Notes: a model not told the origin generated them from the sequence alone. A stretch of 64,000 bases of DNA from Corynebacterium aquilae DSM 44791 (GCF_001941445.1 NZ_CP009245.1:1821992-1885991); one strand, 5' to 3'. Shown: positions 17,549-27,071, numbered from the stretch's first letter. Program-made: numbers and translations.

Positions 17549-18334
17549 TTATTTGACGTAGATGGCACCGATCGCGCCGAGATGTTCCCGGTGCCGACGA
17601 AATGCTGCGCGCATCGCTAGTACTTGGCTGCGGGCCGCTGGTTTGGTTACTAAGTTTTTGGCGATGGTGACTACCCCCAGCCCCTCGTCGGCAATCAGGC
17701 GTCGAGGCTCGAGCAGTGCCATGTCTGTTTGGTAGTGGTCACGCATGGTCAGCCCGGCGTCTGCCGCGAGGGTGGACCATTCGTGGACGGTCAAGGGGCG
17801 GGCGTTGACGTGTATAGCACGGGCAAGGTCGTGGCGGATGTGTGTTTTGTATTCTTCCGCCAGGGTGTTGGGGGTGAGCAGCAGTTCGTGGGACACGAGG
17901 ATGCCGCCGGGGGTGAGGATGCGGGCCGCTTCGCGCAAAATGTCGCGTTTGAGCTTGTCGGTGTGCATGCTGAGCATGGCTTCGCCGACGACGATGTCGC
18001 AGCTGTCATCAGGTAGGCCGGTCGCGTCGGCGTGGCCGACGCGGACTTCTCCCCTGCCAGCTAGACGGGTGGCGGCGTGGGCTGCGGCGTCGGCATCGCG
18101 GTCAATACCGATGTAGCTTTTGGGGAGCCGGGAGAGGATGTCTTGGGCTGTCACGCCCAGGCCGGGGGCGAATTCGACGACGTTTTTGCCGGCGATGTCG
18201 GCGTGGTCAAGCAGCCAGGTGGTGGTTTCTTTGCCGCCGGGGCGCAAGACTTTTTTGCCTAGCTGGGCTAGCAGCCAGTGGCCTGGGGTGTGGGCGGGTG
18301 CGCGACCGGATCCGGGAAGTTGGTTCGGTGACAT
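17549..18334 (-). CDS. Class I SAM-dependent methyltransferase
   Basis: 261-aa protein with SAM-binding motif I VVEFAPGLGVTA (about 51-62), acidic strand-2 end YIGIDRDADA, motif II region GHADATGLPDDSCDIVVGEA and the post-motif segment ILTPGGILVSHEL. This resembles UbiE/small-molecule methyltransferases; no substrate can be assigned. It is the first gene of a two-gene unit with the cupin. A candidate DtxR box and a -10-like TATATT lie 28-62 bp upstream, suggesting that it is made when iron is scarce. The N-terminal 30 residues look like a flexible lead-in. Possible roles include siderophore, menaquinone or haem-related chemistry; none is proven. Confidence 0.85.
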   Translation of the reverse strand: MSPNQLPGSGRAPAHTPGHWLLAQLGKKVLRPGGKETTTWLLDHADIAGKNVVEFAPGLGVTAQDILSRLPKSYIGIDRDADAAAHAATRLAGRGEVRVGHADATGLPDDSCDIVVGEAMLSMHTDKLKRDILREAARILTPGGILVSHELLLTPNTLAEEYKTHIRHDLARAIHVNARPLTVHEWSTLAADAGLTMRDHYQTDMALLEPRRLIADEGLGVVTIAKNLVTKPAARSQVLAMRAAFRRHREHLGAIGAIYVK

Positions 18335-18361
18335 GTGGGGCGGCCTTTCACTGAGCGGTTG

Positions 18362-18380
18362 TTAGCACACACTAACCTAA
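18362..18380 (-). promoter_or_regulatory. Candidate DtxR box with overlapping promoter of methyltransferase-cupin unit
   Basis: On the minus strand the site reads TTAGGTTAGTGTGTGCTAA, identical to the DtxR consensus in the first nine bases and matching 14 of 19 overall. A -10-like TATATT (complement of 18391-18396) lies just upstream, so the box would overlap the transcription start, the usual geometry for repression. Confidence 0.6.
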
Positions 18381-18437
18381 AGATGACTTAAATATACCTC
18401 TTTTGTGGCGCCCGCAGATACCACCCACATAACAAAA

Positions 18438-18470
18438 GCATCCCCTCCACTGTTGACGTGGAGGGGATGC
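18438..18470 (-). terminator. Rho-independent terminator of rpsP
   Basis: A perfect 13-bp stem GCATCCCCTCCAC / GTGGAGGGGATGC with a 7-nt loop, followed on the minus strand by TTTTGTT. Confidence 0.9.
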
Positions 18471-18515
18471 GGTACACGCGGCGCGCTTGATGGCGCAGCG
18501 GGTGAAAAGTGAGTT

Positions 18516-19025
18516 TTACTCAGACTCGGCCGGAGCCTCAGCCTCAGCCTCAGCGGACTCCTCGGAAGCAGCTTCCTCGGCAGCCTTAGCAGCCTCAGCC
18601 TCTGCCTCTTCAGCAGCCTTCTTCTCGGCCTCAGCCTTAGCCTTGCGCTTCTTCTCGGTGATAGCCTCGGCGGTCGGGCCGTTGTTAGCCTCGGCCAGAG
18701 CCTCGTTGAACAGCTCCAGCTTGGACTTCTTCGGCTCTGCAACCTTCAGGGTGCCCTCGGCGCCCGGCAGACCCTTGAACTTCTGCCAGTCACCGGTGAC
18801 CTTCAGCAGGGCCAGAACCGGCTCGGTCGGCTGAGCACCGACGGACAGCCAGTACTGAGCGCGCTCGGAGTCGATCTGGATGATGGAGGGGTCGTTCTTC
18901 GGCTGGTAGATGCCGAGGTTCTCGATGACCTTGCCGGAACGGCGGGTGCGAGCGTCAGCGACGACGACGCGGTACTCGGGGGTGCGAATCTTACCGAGAC
19001 GCTGCAGCTTGATCTTGACGGCCAT
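18516..19025 (-). CDS. rpsP: 30S ribosomal protein S16 with long Ala/Glu tail
   Basis: S16 is an early-assembly protein of the 30S subunit. The core ([24 protein letters not shown], about residues 1-90) is canonical. Beyond it the protein continues to 169 aa, with a Lys-rich stretch and then a low-complexity tail made almost only of Ala, Glu and Lys (about 122-169). Long S16 tails occur in actinobacteria. The start has a normal position and is followed by the standard S16 motif. rpsP has a strong terminator, so it is not co-transcribed with rimM, unlike the arrangement in many bacteria. Confidence 0.97.
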   Translation of the reverse strand: MAVKIKLQRLGKIRTPEYRVVVADARTRRSGKVIENLGIYQPKNDPSIIQIDSERAQYWLSVGAQPTEPVLALLKVTGDWQKFKGLPGAEGTLKVAEPKKSKLELFNEALAEANNGPTAEAITEKKRKAKAEAEKKAAEEAEAEAAKAAEEAASEESAEAEAEAPAESE

Positions 19026-19212
19026 GGTGTGGCTCCTTCTTGGTCACTGGGCAGTTCAGGCGCCCGGGGCGTATCCCCGGGCCGGTTCAGCCCTTGGTGT
19101 TTAACCTGCGGGTGACCACCGGCCGACCGTGGTCGGTGTCGGTGTTCCACAGGAATGCTTACGTGATGCCAGAAATGGCAACCCGAAGAACTTTAGCACA
19201 GGTGTGTTTGAG

Positions 19213-22200
19213 TTACCGCATCGGCAGACCGGGCAGGCCCATGGTGCCACCGAGGTGGAACAGCCCCAGCACCGCACCCAGCACGGCAAGCAGCACGCCG
19301 ATCACGGCGAATCCACTGGATCCCATGCTGGAAGAATCCGAAGATCCCTGCTCATTGCGCTGCTGCTCGTGTTTCTTACTGTCCTCGGTGAGCTTGGCGA
19401 TGGTCTTGTTCGCTTCGGCAAGCTGCTGTGCCAGCGCCGCTTTTTCGCCCTCGAGGGCTGCGAGGTTCTTTTCGGCTGCGGCTTGCTTCTCCTGTGCGTG
19501 GCGCACCTGTTCGCGGGCAGCGGCTGCTTCCTGGGAGTTGGTGCCAGCGCGCTTTTCGGCTGCCTGAGCCCGGCGGGTGGCCTCTGCGGTGGCGCGCTGT
19601 GCGTCTTCCTTGGCTCGCACAGCCTCTGCCAGGGCGACCTGGTGTGCCTTCTGCTGGTTTTTGACGGTGGTGGCGACCCTACGCTCGGCGTCGGACAGCG
19701 CCTTGCGTGCGGCTGCTGCCTGCTGGCTCGCTGCCTTGGCCTGCTCGCGAGCCTGGCGGGCAGCCGCGGAGTCCTTGCCGGATTGCGCTTCGGCTACCTC
19801 GGCGCGCTTGGTGGCGGCTGCTGCGGCCTTTTGAGCGGCCTCAGCGCGGGTCCGCGCATCCTGGGCGGCCTCGCGGGCGGCTGCGATTTCTTCAGCAGCC
19901 TCCGCTTTGACTCGGGCTACCGTTGCAGCGGCGGCAGCTGCGGCCTTGCGGTGGGCGTCTTCGGCACGCTTGAGCTGTTCGCGAGCTGCGACAGCCTGGG
20001 CATCGCTTGCGCCTCGAGCAGCCTCAACCTCAGCCACCCGCTTCTGCGCAGCAGCAAGGTCCTTGGCGGCTGCTGCGGCCTTGGCGTTGGCCTTCTCGGC
20101 GTCTGCCACTGCCTTCTTGCGGGCAGCCTCAGCAACATCAGCACGCTGATGAGCCGCCTCAGCAGCACGCTGAGCAGCCTCCGCACGCCCCTTCGCAGCA
20201 CCCGCAGCCTGATTAGCCGCAGCCACCTGACGAGCAGCCTTTTCCTCCAACTGCTTCACCTTCGCAGCAGCCTCAGCCGCAGCCTCACGCTGCGCAGCCT
20301 GCGCCCGCTGCAACTGCTCACGCGCAGCAACCGCCTCAGCATCACTTACCCCACGAGCAGCCTCAACCTCAGCCACCCGCTTCTGCGCAGCAGCAAGATC
20401 CTTCGCCGCAGCCTCAGCCTGAGCATTAGCCTTCTCAGCAGCATCTTGCGCAGCATCCCGCTCCCGCTCAGCCTGCTCACGCGCAGCCTCAGCAACATCA
20501 GCACGCTGGTTAGCAGCCTCAGCAGCACGCTGAGCAGCCTCCGCACGCCCCTTCGCAGCACCCGCAGCCTGATTAGCCGCAGCCACCTGACGAGCAGTCT
20601 TTTCCTCCAACTGCTTCACCTTCGCAGCAGCCTCAGCCGCAGCCTCACGCTGCGCAGCCTGCGCCCGCTGCAACTGCTCACGCGCAGCAACCGCCTCAGC
20701 ATCACTTACCCCACGAGCAGCCTCAACCTCAGCCACCCGCTTCTGCGCAGCAGCAAGATCCTTCGCCGCAGCCTCAGCCTGAGCATTAGCCTTCTCAGCA
20801 GCATCTTGCGCAGCATCCCGCTCCCGCTCAGCCTGCTCACGCGCAGCCTCAGCAACATCAGCACGCTGGTTAGCAGCCTCAGCAGCACGCTGGGCTTGCT
20901 CGAGTTGCTCCTTGGCTTCATCCAGGGTGGTGACGGTGTCACTCAGCTTTTCTTCTGCAGCGCTGGCTTTACGCTCAGCGGCCTCGGCTTTGCGATTCGC
21001 GGTTTCGGCTTCCTGCTGTGCGTCGGCGGCTTCCTGCTGCGCACGGGTCATCTCCTCGCGCGCGGTAGCGGCAGCCTGCTGCGCGCTCGCAGCGGTCTGC
21101 TCTGCTTCTTGCTGGGCAGCCTTGGCTGCCTCGGCCTGCTCGCGCGCCTGCTCAGCTTCCTTGCGCGCTTGGGCTGCGGCGCGCTCGGCTTGTTCACGGG
21201 CGGCGGTAGCAACACCAGTGTCGCGCTGTGCTTGTTCGGCTGCCTGCTGCGCCTCGGCGGCTTTGCGCTCGGCAGCGGCTGCTGCGTTTTGGGCATCCTC
21301 AGCTGCGCGCTGGGCGTCAGCAGCTTCCTGGCGTGCGGTCTCGGCGCGCTGTTCAGCTTCCTGCTGGGCGCGCTTGGCGACTTCGGCCTGCTCGCGCGCT
21401 TCGGCGGCTTCCTGACGCGCCTCGCCTGCGGCGCGGTTGGCCTCGTCGCGCTCGGCGCGTGCCTGCTCGGCCTCCTGCTGTGCTAGACGTGCCTGCTTAT
21501 TACTTTCGGCGTTGACCTTGTCGGCTTCCCGCTGGGTTTGCTCGGCGGCTTCTCGTGCAGCCTGCAATTCTTCGGCGTGCTGACGCTTAGCTTCGTCCAA
21601 TTGGGCATTGACGTCCTCAAGGCGGGTGGTGGCGTCGTCGAGCTTGCCTTCTACTTCACTGCGCGCCTGCTCAGCTTCGCTCGCCTTTTGTTCAGCGGCT
21701 GCAGCTTTACGCTCAGCAGCTTGGGCTTCCTGCTTGGCGGCTTCGGCCTCCTGCTTCGCGCGTGCGACGTCCTCCCGCGCGGCTGAAGCGTCCTGCTGCG
21801 CGTCCGCTGCGCGCTGCTCGGCGTCGCGCTGGGCTTGCTTGGCGGCATCGGCCTGCTCACGCGCCTGGGTGGCTTCCTGGCGTGCCTGGGCTGCGGCACG
21901 GTTGGCTTCATCGCGCTCGGCGCGCGCCTGCTCGGCCTCGCGCTGTGCGGCGGCGGCGGCGTTTTGTGCGGTGGCCAATTCTTCGGCGCGCTGTTGCTCG
22001 GCGGTGCGCTTTTCAACCATGTCGGCCACGCAGTTGGTGAAGGGCACGCTGCCGTAGGCTTCCTCCATGGCGCGGGCAGCTTCGATGAAGCCGTTGGTGC
22101 TTCCTGCCACATCAGCGGTGAACTCGTTGAGCGCCTCGGAGTAGTCATCGTTGCGGAAGGGCGCGTAGAAATCCGGCTCGATCATGTTCAGATCGTTGGC

Positions 22201-22698
22201 TTTTTCACCAGCCTGTGCCTCGGTGAAGCTACCGGAGGTGTTTTCCGGGCGCAGCACCGGCGCGATGGCCTGCTCTGCATGCTCGACGAGGGATTCCGGG
22301 TGGGTGACGACGGTGATGTCATCGATCAGGTAGCCCAGGGATTCATACAGGGGGAACAGCTCGAAGGCAGCTTCCTCGAGCGCTTCCTCGTCTTCGGGGG
22401 AGCGCTGGGGCTGGGCGTTGATGTAGTCGATCAGCGCTAGTGCTTCCGCGGCGTCCTCATCACGGCTGACCATCTGTCGCAGACCGCTGACGATGTTATC
22501 GGCTGCCTGCTTGACCGCTGCCCGGTAGGCGGCCAGCGCCTGGCGGTCAGCTGCAGTTTCCACCATGGTGCACATCGGAGCATCCGCACGGGAGGTGTCG
22601 ATGGGGTGGGACAAGGCCTGGGCGGGGACGACCGCTTGGCTGGAGAGGGCAACAGCAAGCGGCAGGGCGAGCGCGATGTGACGCGAACGGGGTGTCAT
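19213..22698 (-). CDS. Exported giant Ala-rich coiled-coil protein with C-terminal membrane anchor
   Basis: 1161-aa protein. The start at 22698 (MTPRSRHIALALPLAVALSS) has AAAGGA upstream and a Sec signal peptide ending near AQA-LS. Residues about 30-250 form a predicted globular domain with two Cys (PMCTMV, FTNCVAD) that could pair. From about 255 to 1100 the sequence is continuous heptad-like coiled coil of Ala, Glu, Gln, Arg and Lys. A Ser/Gly-rich hinge follows (SSDSSSMGSSG), then one hydrophobic helix (FAVIGVLLAVLGAVLGLFHL) and a short basic end. No LPXTG sorting motif is seen. The layout suggests a long stalk between membrane and cell wall or surface. Two 120-aa repeats are nearly identical at DNA level (20124-20892). 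No function is known to me. Confidence 0.88.
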   Translation of the reverse strand: MTPRSRHIALALPLAVALSSQAVVPAQALSHPIDTSRADAPMCTMVETAADRQALAAYRAAVKQAADNIVSGLRQMVSRDEDAAEALALIDYINAQPQRSPEDEEALEEAAFELFPLYESLGYLIDDITVVTHPESLVEHAEQAIAPVLRPENTSGSFTEAQAGEKANDLNMIEPDFYAPFRNDDYSEALNEFTADVAGSTNGFIEAARAMEEAYGSVPFTNCVADMVEKRTAEQQRAEELATAQNAAAAAQREAEQARAERDEANRAAAQARQEATQAREQADAAKQAQRDAEQRAADAQQDASAAREDVARAKQEAEAAKQEAQAAERKAAAAEQKASEAEQARSEVEGKLDDATTRLEDVNAQLDEAKRQHAEELQAAREAAEQTQREADKVNAESNKQARLAQQEAEQARAERDEANRAAGEARQEAAEAREQAEVAKRAQQEAEQRAETARQEAADAQRAAEDAQNAAAAAERKAAEAQQAAEQAQRDTGVATAAREQAERAAAQARKEAEQAREQAEAAKAAQQEAEQTAASAQQAAATAREEMTRAQQEAADAQQEAETANRKAEAAERKASAAEEKLSDTVTTLDEAKEQLEQAQRAAEAANQRADVAEAAREQAERERDAAQDAAEKANAQAEAAAKDLAAAQKRVAEVEAARGVSDAEAVAAREQLQRAQAAQREAAAEAAAKVKQLEEKTARQVAAANQAAGAAKGRAEAAQRAAEAANQRADVAEAAREQAERERDAAQDAAEKANAQAEAAAKDLAAAQKRVAEVEAARGVSDAEAVAAREQLQRAQAAQREAAAEAAAKVKQLEEKAARQVAAANQAAGAAKGRAEAAQRAAEAAHQRADVAEAARKKAVADAEKANAKAAAAAKDLAAAQKRVAEVEAARGASDAQAVAAREQLKRAEDAHRKAAAAAAATVARVKAEAAEEIAAAREAAQDARTRAEAAQKAAAAATKRAEVAEAQSGKDSAAARQAREQAKAASQQAAAARKALSDAERRVATTVKNQQKAHQVALAEAVRAKEDAQRATAEATRRAQAAEKRAGTNSQEAAAAREQVRHAQEKQAAAEKNLAALEGEKAALAQQLAEANKTIAKLTEDSKKHEQQRNEQGSSDSSSMGSSGFAVIGVLLAVLGAVLGLFHLGGTMGLPGLPMR
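20124..20892 (-). repeat. 360-bp near-perfect tandem duplication within coiled-coil gene
   Basis: Bases from about 20124 to 20532 match those from about 20483 to 20892 at an offset of exactly 360 bp, almost without differences (for example C/T at 20248/20608, which changes Ala to Thr). The 360-bp unit encodes 120 residues, so the frame and heptad phase are kept. Diverged older copies lie to the left (about 19980-20123). Confidence 0.9.
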
Positions 22699-22968
22699 GT
22701 CCGATCCTTTGGGATTCGTGGCTAAGCAGCTGTGCAAAGCCTGGCAATTCTCACTAACGCCGCAATAATAAAGGGCTAAAAACTATTTTGAGAATTCGAA
22801 AAAAGGTTTTATTTTCACTTCGCTAAAATCCCACCCTAAACACAATGAAACCCTTTTCATAAGCCCCTCCCCCACCGCCATAACCTGCACATTTTAAGCT
22901 TTTTAGCAAAAGTGATACCCCAGGGGAAACCACTATCTTGATGACATAAAAAAGGTTTGCACACAATA
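22699..22968. other. AT-rich upstream region of coiled-coil gene
   Basis: This stretch, with the ffh terminator next to it, separates the coiled-coil gene from ffh. It is clearly AT-richer than the flanking genes (several A/T runs at 22765-22830 and 22890-22960) and presumably carries the promoter of the coiled-coil gene. No coding frame was seen. Confidence 0.5.
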
Positions 22969-23003
22969 AAACATCGCCCCCGCAGCACGCAGGGGCGATG
23001 TTT
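22969..23003 (-). terminator. Rho-independent terminator of ffh
   Basis: AAACATCGCCCC (22969-22980) pairs with GGGGCGATGTTT (22992-23003); on the minus strand the stem is followed by a TTTTATTG tail. Confidence 0.88.
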
Positions 23004-23024
23004 CAACCAAATGGCTCGATCAGC

Positions 23025-24674
23025 CTATTTTTTCGGGGCGCCGGGGCCACCGAAGGCACCGGGATCGAATCCCGGGGGCAACTTCGGCATGCCAGGAAGC
23101 TTGCCCAGCTTGCCCAACCCCGGCATTCCCCCACCGGATCCCATCTGTTCTTGCAGCTTGGCAATTTCCTCCATGCTGGGCATGCCGGCACCACCCATGC
23201 CGGGCATTCCCGGCATTCCCGGCATCCCCTGCGGCATGCGCGGCTGGGTGGGCCCCTTCTTGGCGGGTTTGCGCTTGCCGTTTTTACCCTTGCGTCCCTT
23301 GGGCTTTTTCTTCGTGGCGCTGCGGGAACCACCCATCCCGAACTGGCCGGCCATCTGCCCCATCATCTTCTTGGCTTCGAAGAAGCGCTCCACCAGCTGG
23401 TTAACGTCGGACACCTTCACGCCGGAGCCTTCGGCGATGCGCTTGCGGCGGGAGGCGTTGAGGATCTTCGGGTTCGCGCGCTCTTCAGGGGTCATACCGC
23501 GAATAATGGCCTGGATGCGGTCGAGCTGTTTCTCATCGACCATGTCCGCCATCTGGTTCATCTGCTTGCCACCCGGCAGCATCTTCAGCAGGTTGCCGAT
23601 GGGGCCCATGCGACGCACCATGAGCATCTGGTTGAGGAAGTCCTCCAGGGTCAACTCCCCGGACACCAGCTTGTTGGCGGTCGTCATCGCGTCTTCTTGA
23701 TCAATGACGCTTTCGGCCTGCTCAATCAGGCTCAGCACGTCACCCATGCCCAGGATGCGGCTGGCCATGCGCTCCGGGTGGAACACATCGAAGTCTTCGA
23801 GCTTTTCGCCGGTGGAGGCAAACAGAATCGGCTTGCCGGTGACTTCACGGATCGACAGGGCGGCACCACCACGGGCATCGCCATCGAGCTTGGTGAGGAC
23901 GACACCAGTGAAATCCACACCGTCGCGGAAGGCCTCGGCGGTGGACACGGCGTCCTGACCGATCATCGCGTCGATGACGAACAGCACTTCGTCCGGGTTG
24001 ACGGCGTCGCGGATGTTGCGGGCCTGGGTCATCAACTCCTCGTCGATACCCAAACGACCCGCGGTGTCGACGATGACGATGTCGTGGTTGGTGCGCTGTG
24101 CTTCCTCGATACCGGCCTGGGCGACCGCCACCGGGTCACCGTGGCTGGTGCCCATCTCATGGTCGAGGGTGTCCAGCGCGGTGCCCGGGTCCGGGGCGAA
24201 GCAGTCCACCCCGGCGCGCTCGGCGACGATCTGCAGCTGCTGCACCGCGCCTGGGCGCTGCAGGTCGCAGGCCACCAGCATGGGGGCGTGGCCTTTTTTG
24301 GCTAGGTGTTTGGCGAGCTTGCCGGCCAGGGTGGTTTTACCAGCGCCTTGGAGGCCGGCGAGCATGATGACGGTGGGTGGGTTTTTCGCCAGGGTGATGC
24401 GGCGGGTTTCGCCGCCGAGGATCTCGATGAGTTCCTCGTTGACGATTTTGATGACCTGCTGGGCGGGGTTTAGCGCGGTGGAGACGTCGGCACCGTTGGC
24501 GCGTTCTTTGATGCGTTTGATGAAGGCGCGGACGACGGGGAGGGAGACGTCGGCGTCTAGCAGCGCGAGGCGGATTTCGCGGGCGGTGGCGTTGATGTCA
24601 GCTTCGGTGAGCTTGCCTTTGCCTTTGAGTCCGGTGAGGGCGCTTGTTAGGCGGTCTGACAAGGATTCGAACAC
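23025..24674 (-). CDS. ffh: Signal recognition particle protein Ffh
   Basis: GTPase subunit of the signal recognition particle, which with 4.5S RNA brings nascent membrane proteins to FtsY. The protein is 549 aa. The N domain starts MFESLSDRLTSALTGLKGKGKLTE; the G domain has GLQGAGKTT, VDTAGRLGIDEEL and TKLDGDARGG; the M domain has the RNA-binding signature (NPKILNASRRKRIAEGSG) and Met-rich helices. After a Lys-rich stretch the C-terminus carries repeated Met-Pro-Gly units (MPGMPGMPGM) and is longer than in Gram-negatives, as is common in actinobacteria. It is followed by its own terminator. Confidence 0.98.
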   Translation of the reverse strand: MFESLSDRLTSALTGLKGKGKLTEADINATAREIRLALLDADVSLPVVRAFIKRIKERANGADVSTALNPAQQVIKIVNEELIEILGGETRRITLAKNPPTVIMLAGLQGAGKTTLAGKLAKHLAKKGHAPMLVACDLQRPGAVQQLQIVAERAGVDCFAPDPGTALDTLDHEMGTSHGDPVAVAQAGIEEAQRTNHDIVIVDTAGRLGIDEELMTQARNIRDAVNPDEVLFVIDAMIGQDAVSTAEAFRDGVDFTGVVLTKLDGDARGGAALSIREVTGKPILFASTGEKLEDFDVFHPERMASRILGMGDVLSLIEQAESVIDQEDAMTTANKLVSGELTLEDFLNQMLMVRRMGPIGNLLKMLPGGKQMNQMADMVDEKQLDRIQAIIRGMTPEERANPKILNASRRKRIAEGSGVKVSDVNQLVERFFEAKKMMGQMAGQFGMGGSRSATKKKPKGRKGKNGKRKPAKKGPTQPRMPQGMPGMPGMPGMGGAGMPSMEEIAKLQEQMGSGGGMPGLGKLGKLPGMPKLPPGFDPGAFGGPGAPKK

Positions 24675-24920
24675 GGTGGTTTTTCTCCCCTTCGATGTGG
24701 TGTGTGGGACGCGGCGAAACCGTTGGTGTCGTCACGGGCGCGCGGTGCAGCGGGGCTGGCACCGCAGGGTTTGTCTTCCCGGTGCGGTGGGGTGCGCGCG
24801 CCACAAGTTATTTTTTCGCTTGTGCCATCTTAGCGGCCGTGGGGCGCAGCGTGGGCAGTTAGCCCCACGGTACCCGGTGTTGGATTGGGTGTGTGTCCGG
24901 CTGCTTGTGGGGTGGTGGGG

Positions 24921-27071
24921 CTAGTTGCTTAGGCGCGCCATGTCTCGTTCCACCTGTGCGCGCTGGAATCCGCCGGCCAGGTGGGCGGTGGCGATCATGG
25001 TGGCGCCGGTGGTGGTCATCGATAGCCAGTTGAAGTCGGGTAGCAGTCCGATGACGGCACCGAGGAGGGCTTTTTGGTCGACGGCTCTGACTTCGATGGT
25101 GTTGCCGTGCCATACGGTGTTGACGGGTACGGGGGTGGTGGGGGGCAGCATGGAAAAGACCCCGGATTTGTAGGCCTGGATGAATTCGGCTTCGTCGAGG
25201 GTTCCGACGGCTCCGCGGACTTCGAATTCGGCCATGCAGGCCTTGGTGGTGCCGTCCGGTTCGTGGTGGTTGACCATGCGGGCTGCACTGATGGTGAGTC
25301 CTTTGGCGGCGATGAGTGCGAGCACGCGGACGGATTCTCGGGGGTAGTCGCCGGCCCAGTGGATGTTGTAGCCGCCGTCGATGCGGCTAAGGCCGAGGTC
25401 GTTGGGGGCGACGACGTAGGGGCGGGCGGGTGGCAGGTGGGTCATGTGCCTGCGGGCGTTGGCGCACAGGGTGAATACGTGGCGGGCGAGCCGGTGGGTC
25501 CACACGGTGGGCCCGGTGGCTTGGGCGTCGGCTTCGGCGAGTACTTCTAATAGGTCCAGGATGAGCGGGTTGTAGTGCACTGCGTCGAGGACTTGGTCGA
25601 TGGCGTCTTGGTCGTTGGGGTCAATGGTTGCTGCCATGCGGGCCAGGAGGGTGTGTTCGGCGACGAGGGTTTGCACGATCATGATGTCGCGGGGGTTGAG
25701 CCCCATGCGGGCTGCCATGCGGGCGACTTGTTCGGCGCCGACTTGTTCGTGGGGGCGGTCGTAGCCTTTGCCGATGTCGTGGTAGAGGGCGGCGAGGAGT
25801 AGTAGGTCGGGGCGGGCGACGCCGACGGTGTTGTGGCCGAGCCGGGCGAGTGTGTCGAGGGTGTGGTGGTCGACGGTGTGGATGTGGCTGGGTTCGCGGG
25901 GCATGAGTCCGCGGATGTGGTCCCATTCGTTCACGATGGGTGCCCAGAGTCCGGCGTCGTCGAGGGTGCGTACGACGTGGTGGGTGTAGGCGGGGGAGGC
26001 CAGGGTTGCGATGAAGTCGCTGACGGCGGCTTTGGGCCATTGTGGTGGCAGTGGGGGCACGCTGCGCAGTTGGGACAGTGCTGTGGGTGAGATGGGCAGG
26101 CCGGTGCGGGCGGAGGCGGCGGCGACTCGCAGCACGAGTCCGGGGTCGCTCAAGTTGGGGGTGCGGGAAAGCCCGATGGTGCCGCCGATTTCGACGACAT
26201 CGGTGTCTAGGGGGCGGCGTTGGGTGTGGCGTTGGGGGCTGGTGCGCCGCAGGATGGCGCGGGCTTGTCCGAGCGCATTGGTTAGTGCCTGGTCGATGGT
26301 GCGGGCGGCCAGGGCAAGGGCGCGGGAGAGGGCGTAGCGGTCGGGGTAGTCCAGGGCGAGGGCGACGTCGATGGCGTATTCGGGATCCAGGATGTCGCGG
26401 CGGCGCCGGATGGATTCGTGGAGCAGGGTGCGCGAGTCCAGCAGTAGCCGGTGTTCGGTGTCTAGGGGCGGGATGTCGCACACTTGCCCGAGGGCTAGTG
26501 CCCTGATCAGGGCCAGGTCTCTGAGTCCCCCGCGGCCGTTTTTTATATCTGGGCGGGTCATGGCTACCACGGATCCGGAGCGCCGCCAGCGGGCGATTGC
26601 GGAGTCGAGTACTTCGTCGAAGGTGCGCGGCAGGATCGTCCGCCAGTGTTTGAGGATGCTGGCGCGGGCGTGTTCGACGAGTTCGTGGGATCCCGCCATG
26701 TGGGTGAGCTCCAGCAAGGCTAGGGCGGCTGTGGTGTCCTCGTCCATCACCTGTAGGCATTGGGCGGTGGTGCGTACGGAGTGGTCGACTTTGACCTTGG
26801 CGTCCCACAGTGGGTACAGGATTTCGTCGACGGCGGCGGAAATGTCTGCGTCCGGGGCGGAGTCTGGGATGAGGATGACCAGGTCGATATCGGAGTAGTT
26901 GGTCATTTCCGCCCGGCCACAGGAACCGGTGACTGCCAGCGCCCACCCGTCTGGGATCTGCAGTTGTTGCAGCAGCCTGGCGGTGGCGTGTTGGCGCTGG
27001 GCGCGCAGGTGCGCGGCGTATTCCGCGCCGGATGGGGGAAAACCGGTCTCGGGTGGGGGCAGGGATGCCAC
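24921..27071 (-). CDS. glnD: PII nucleotidyltransferase / deadenylylase GlnD
   Basis: Bifunctional nitrogen sensor; in corynebacteria GlnD adenylylates and de-adenylylates GlnK. The 716-aa protein has the nucleotidyltransferase motif GSCGRAEMTNYSDIDLV (about 49-65), an HD domain (LAALYHDIGKGYDRPHEQ) and C-terminal ACT-like segments (EVRAVDQKALLGAVIGLL). Start is a GTG at 27071, giving MASLPPPETG; the ribosome-binding site is weak. It lies 63 bp after glnK and is the last gene of the amtB-glnK-glnD unit. It has the usual corynebacterial length and is shorter than enteric GlnD. Confidence 0.95.
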   Translation of the reverse strand: MASLPPPETGFPPSGAEYAAHLRAQRQHATARLLQQLQIPDGWALAVTGSCGRAEMTNYSDIDLVILIPDSAPDADISAAVDEILYPLWDAKVKVDHSVRTTAQCLQVMDEDTTAALALLELTHMAGSHELVEHARASILKHWRTILPRTFDEVLDSAIARWRRSGSVVAMTRPDIKNGRGGLRDLALIRALALGQVCDIPPLDTEHRLLLDSRTLLHESIRRRRDILDPEYAIDVALALDYPDRYALSRALALAARTIDQALTNALGQARAILRRTSPQRHTQRRPLDTDVVEIGGTIGLSRTPNLSDPGLVLRVAAASARTGLPISPTALSQLRSVPPLPPQWPKAAVSDFIATLASPAYTHHVVRTLDDAGLWAPIVNEWDHIRGLMPREPSHIHTVDHHTLDTLARLGHNTVGVARPDLLLLAALYHDIGKGYDRPHEQVGAEQVARMAARMGLNPRDIMIVQTLVAEHTLLARMAATIDPNDQDAIDQVLDAVHYNPLILDLLEVLAEADAQATGPTVWTHRLARHVFTLCANARRHMTHLPPARPYVVAPNDLGLSRIDGGYNIHWAGDYPRESVRVLALIAAKGLTISAARMVNHHEPDGTTKACMAEFEVRGAVGTLDEAEFIQAYKSGVFSMLPPTTPVPVNTVWHGNTIEVRAVDQKALLGAVIGLLPDFNWLSMTTTGATMIATAHLAGGFQRAQVERDMARLSN

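Noticed and set aside
23200..23230. Short tandem repeat encoding Met-Pro-Gly units in ffh
   Set aside because: Met/Gly/Pro-rich tails are a normal feature of actinobacterial Ffh and need no special explanation.
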